Position numbers and translations under genes: made by a program. Below are positions 9,991 through 10,318 of a stretch of 10,318 nucleotides of DNA, one piece after another. This stretch comes from Comamonadaceae bacterium. GTDB taxonomy: Bacteria; Pseudomonadota; Gammaproteobacteria; Burkholderiales; Burkholderiaceae_C. The notes below the pieces were generated by a model. The model was not told the DNA's origin. It saw only the letters and a program-made list of their open reading frames with translations, and searched no databases. The DNA lies in NCBI GenBank assembly GCA_947374105.1, contig CANCAO010000030.1, positions 1-10,318 on the forward strand, given 5' to 3'. Every line of letters begins with the position of its first letter. Positions within the stretch are counted from its first letter, which is position 1.

Positions 9991-10010
9991 TGCTATTGAT
10001 TCAATAGCAT
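9990..10010. repeat. Perfect 21-base palindrome overlapping the regulator stop codon
   Basis: ATGCTATTGA (9990-9999), a central T, and TCAATAGCAT (10001-10010) form a perfect inverted repeat that starts on the last base of the TAA stop. Folded as RNA it gives a 9-bp stem with a 3-base loop. It is not followed by a T-run (GTTACG), so it is a weak terminator at best. It could also act as an mRNA 3'-end stabiliser. GCTATT...AATAGC palindromes recur between genes in Comamonadaceae as I recall them, so it may be one of a dispersed family. Confidence 0.6.
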
Positions 10011-10046
10011 GTTACGCCAGTCCCGCATGGACAAAATGGCATTTTT

Positions 10047-10052
10047 TATAAT
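10047..10052 (+). promoter_or_regulatory. Candidate -10 box of folD
   Basis: A perfect TATAAT lies eight bases before the folD ATG. Transcription would start around 10058-10061, giving a leaderless or nearly leaderless mRNA for that start. TGGACA at 10028-10033 resembles a -35 but the 13-base spacer is too short, so the -35 is unclear. Confidence 0.45.
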
Positions 10053-10060
10053 TTAAACCC

Positions 10061-10318
10061 ATGACGACCTCTAATACTGGCCATCTGATGGATGGCGTTG
10101 CATTGTCCAAAATTTTGCGTCAAGACATCGCACAACGTGCTGCAGCCCTCACCGCCCACAACATCACACCGGGCCTGGCCGTCATCCTGGTGGGAGAGAA
10201 CCAAGCCTCCCAGGTCTATGTGCGCAACAAGGTCAAGGCCTGCGCCGATACCGGCCTGCATTCGGTGCTGGAGAAATACCCCGACAGCATGAGCGAGGTC
10301 GAGCTGTTGGCCCGCATT
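10061..10318 (+). CDS. folD: Bifunctional methylenetetrahydrofolate dehydrogenase/cyclohydrolase, N-terminal part (cut by right edge)
   Basis: FolD interconverts 5,10-methylene-, 5,10-methenyl- and 10-formyl-tetrahydrofolate with NADP+, supplying one-carbon units. The visible 86 residues match the catalytic N-terminal domain: [18 protein letters not shown], then [18 protein letters not shown], then [14 protein letters not shown]. Tyr53 and Lys57 (YVRNK) correspond to the Y...K pair of E. coli FolD (Tyr50, Lys54). The ATG at 10061 gives an N-terminus about four residues longer than the E. coli protein and is preferred. ATG 10088 (Met10) would leave almost nothing before the conserved DG. Neither start has a Shine-Dalgarno sequence. 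The gene lies 70 bases after the regulator and probably has its own promoter. The NADP-binding half is outside the window. Confidence 0.95.
   Translation, partial: MTTSNTGHLMDGVALSKILRQDIAQRAAALTAHNITPGLAVILVGENQASQVYVRNKVKACADTGLHSVLEKYPDSMSEVELLARI

Noticed and set aside
9990..10010. Intrinsic terminator after the response regulator
   Set aside because: The hairpin is AT-rich and lacks a following T-run, so it was listed as a palindromic repeat instead.

Overview
The window looks like chromosomal DNA of a betaproteobacterium, most likely order Burkholderiales and family Comamonadaceae (Rhodoferax/Polaromonas-like). Three things suggest this: the gene order pdh operon, divergent PAS sensor kinase/LuxR-type regulator, folD; a dihydrolipoamide dehydrogenase with its own N-terminal lipoyl domain; and short palindromic repeats of a kind I associate with that family. 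The assignment is from family knowledge, not a database search.

Layout. Bases 1-400 (minus strand) hold the 5' end of a gene for an exported TPR protein, cut by the window edge. Bases 401-661 hold its ribosome binding site, a small unassigned reading frame (449-595, minus) and a strong intrinsic terminator (602-638) that closes the next operon. Bases 662-6642 (minus) are a complete pyruvate dehydrogenase operon in the order aceE (E1), aceF (E2), lpdA (E3), with gaps of 20 and 9 bp. A 159-bp AT-rich divergent intergenic region (6643-6801) contains clustered palindromes. On the plus strand follow a membrane-bound PAS histidine kinase (6802-9360) and, 3 bp later, a FixJ-type response regulator (9364-9990). 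A short perfect palindrome then overlaps the regulator's stop codon, and folD (10061 onward) is cut by the right edge.

How the parts fit. E1 decarboxylates pyruvate on thiamine diphosphate, E2 transfers the acetyl group to CoA through its lipoyl arm, and E3 reoxidises the lipoamide with FAD and NAD+. The kinase and regulator form a self-contained two-component pair. Their head-to-head position with the pdh operon, with a cluster of TTCTTG/CAAGAA half-sites between them, makes them the best local candidate for control of pyruvate oxidation. That link is inference.

The most notable observations are the operator-like palindrome cluster, the kinase with an extracytoplasmic (Cache-like) sensor next to the pdh operon, a REP-type palindrome lying in frame in the E3 linker, a small reading frame behind the pdh terminator, and a near-leaderless start for folD. 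I saw no mobile element genes, CRISPR array, tRNA or rRNA.
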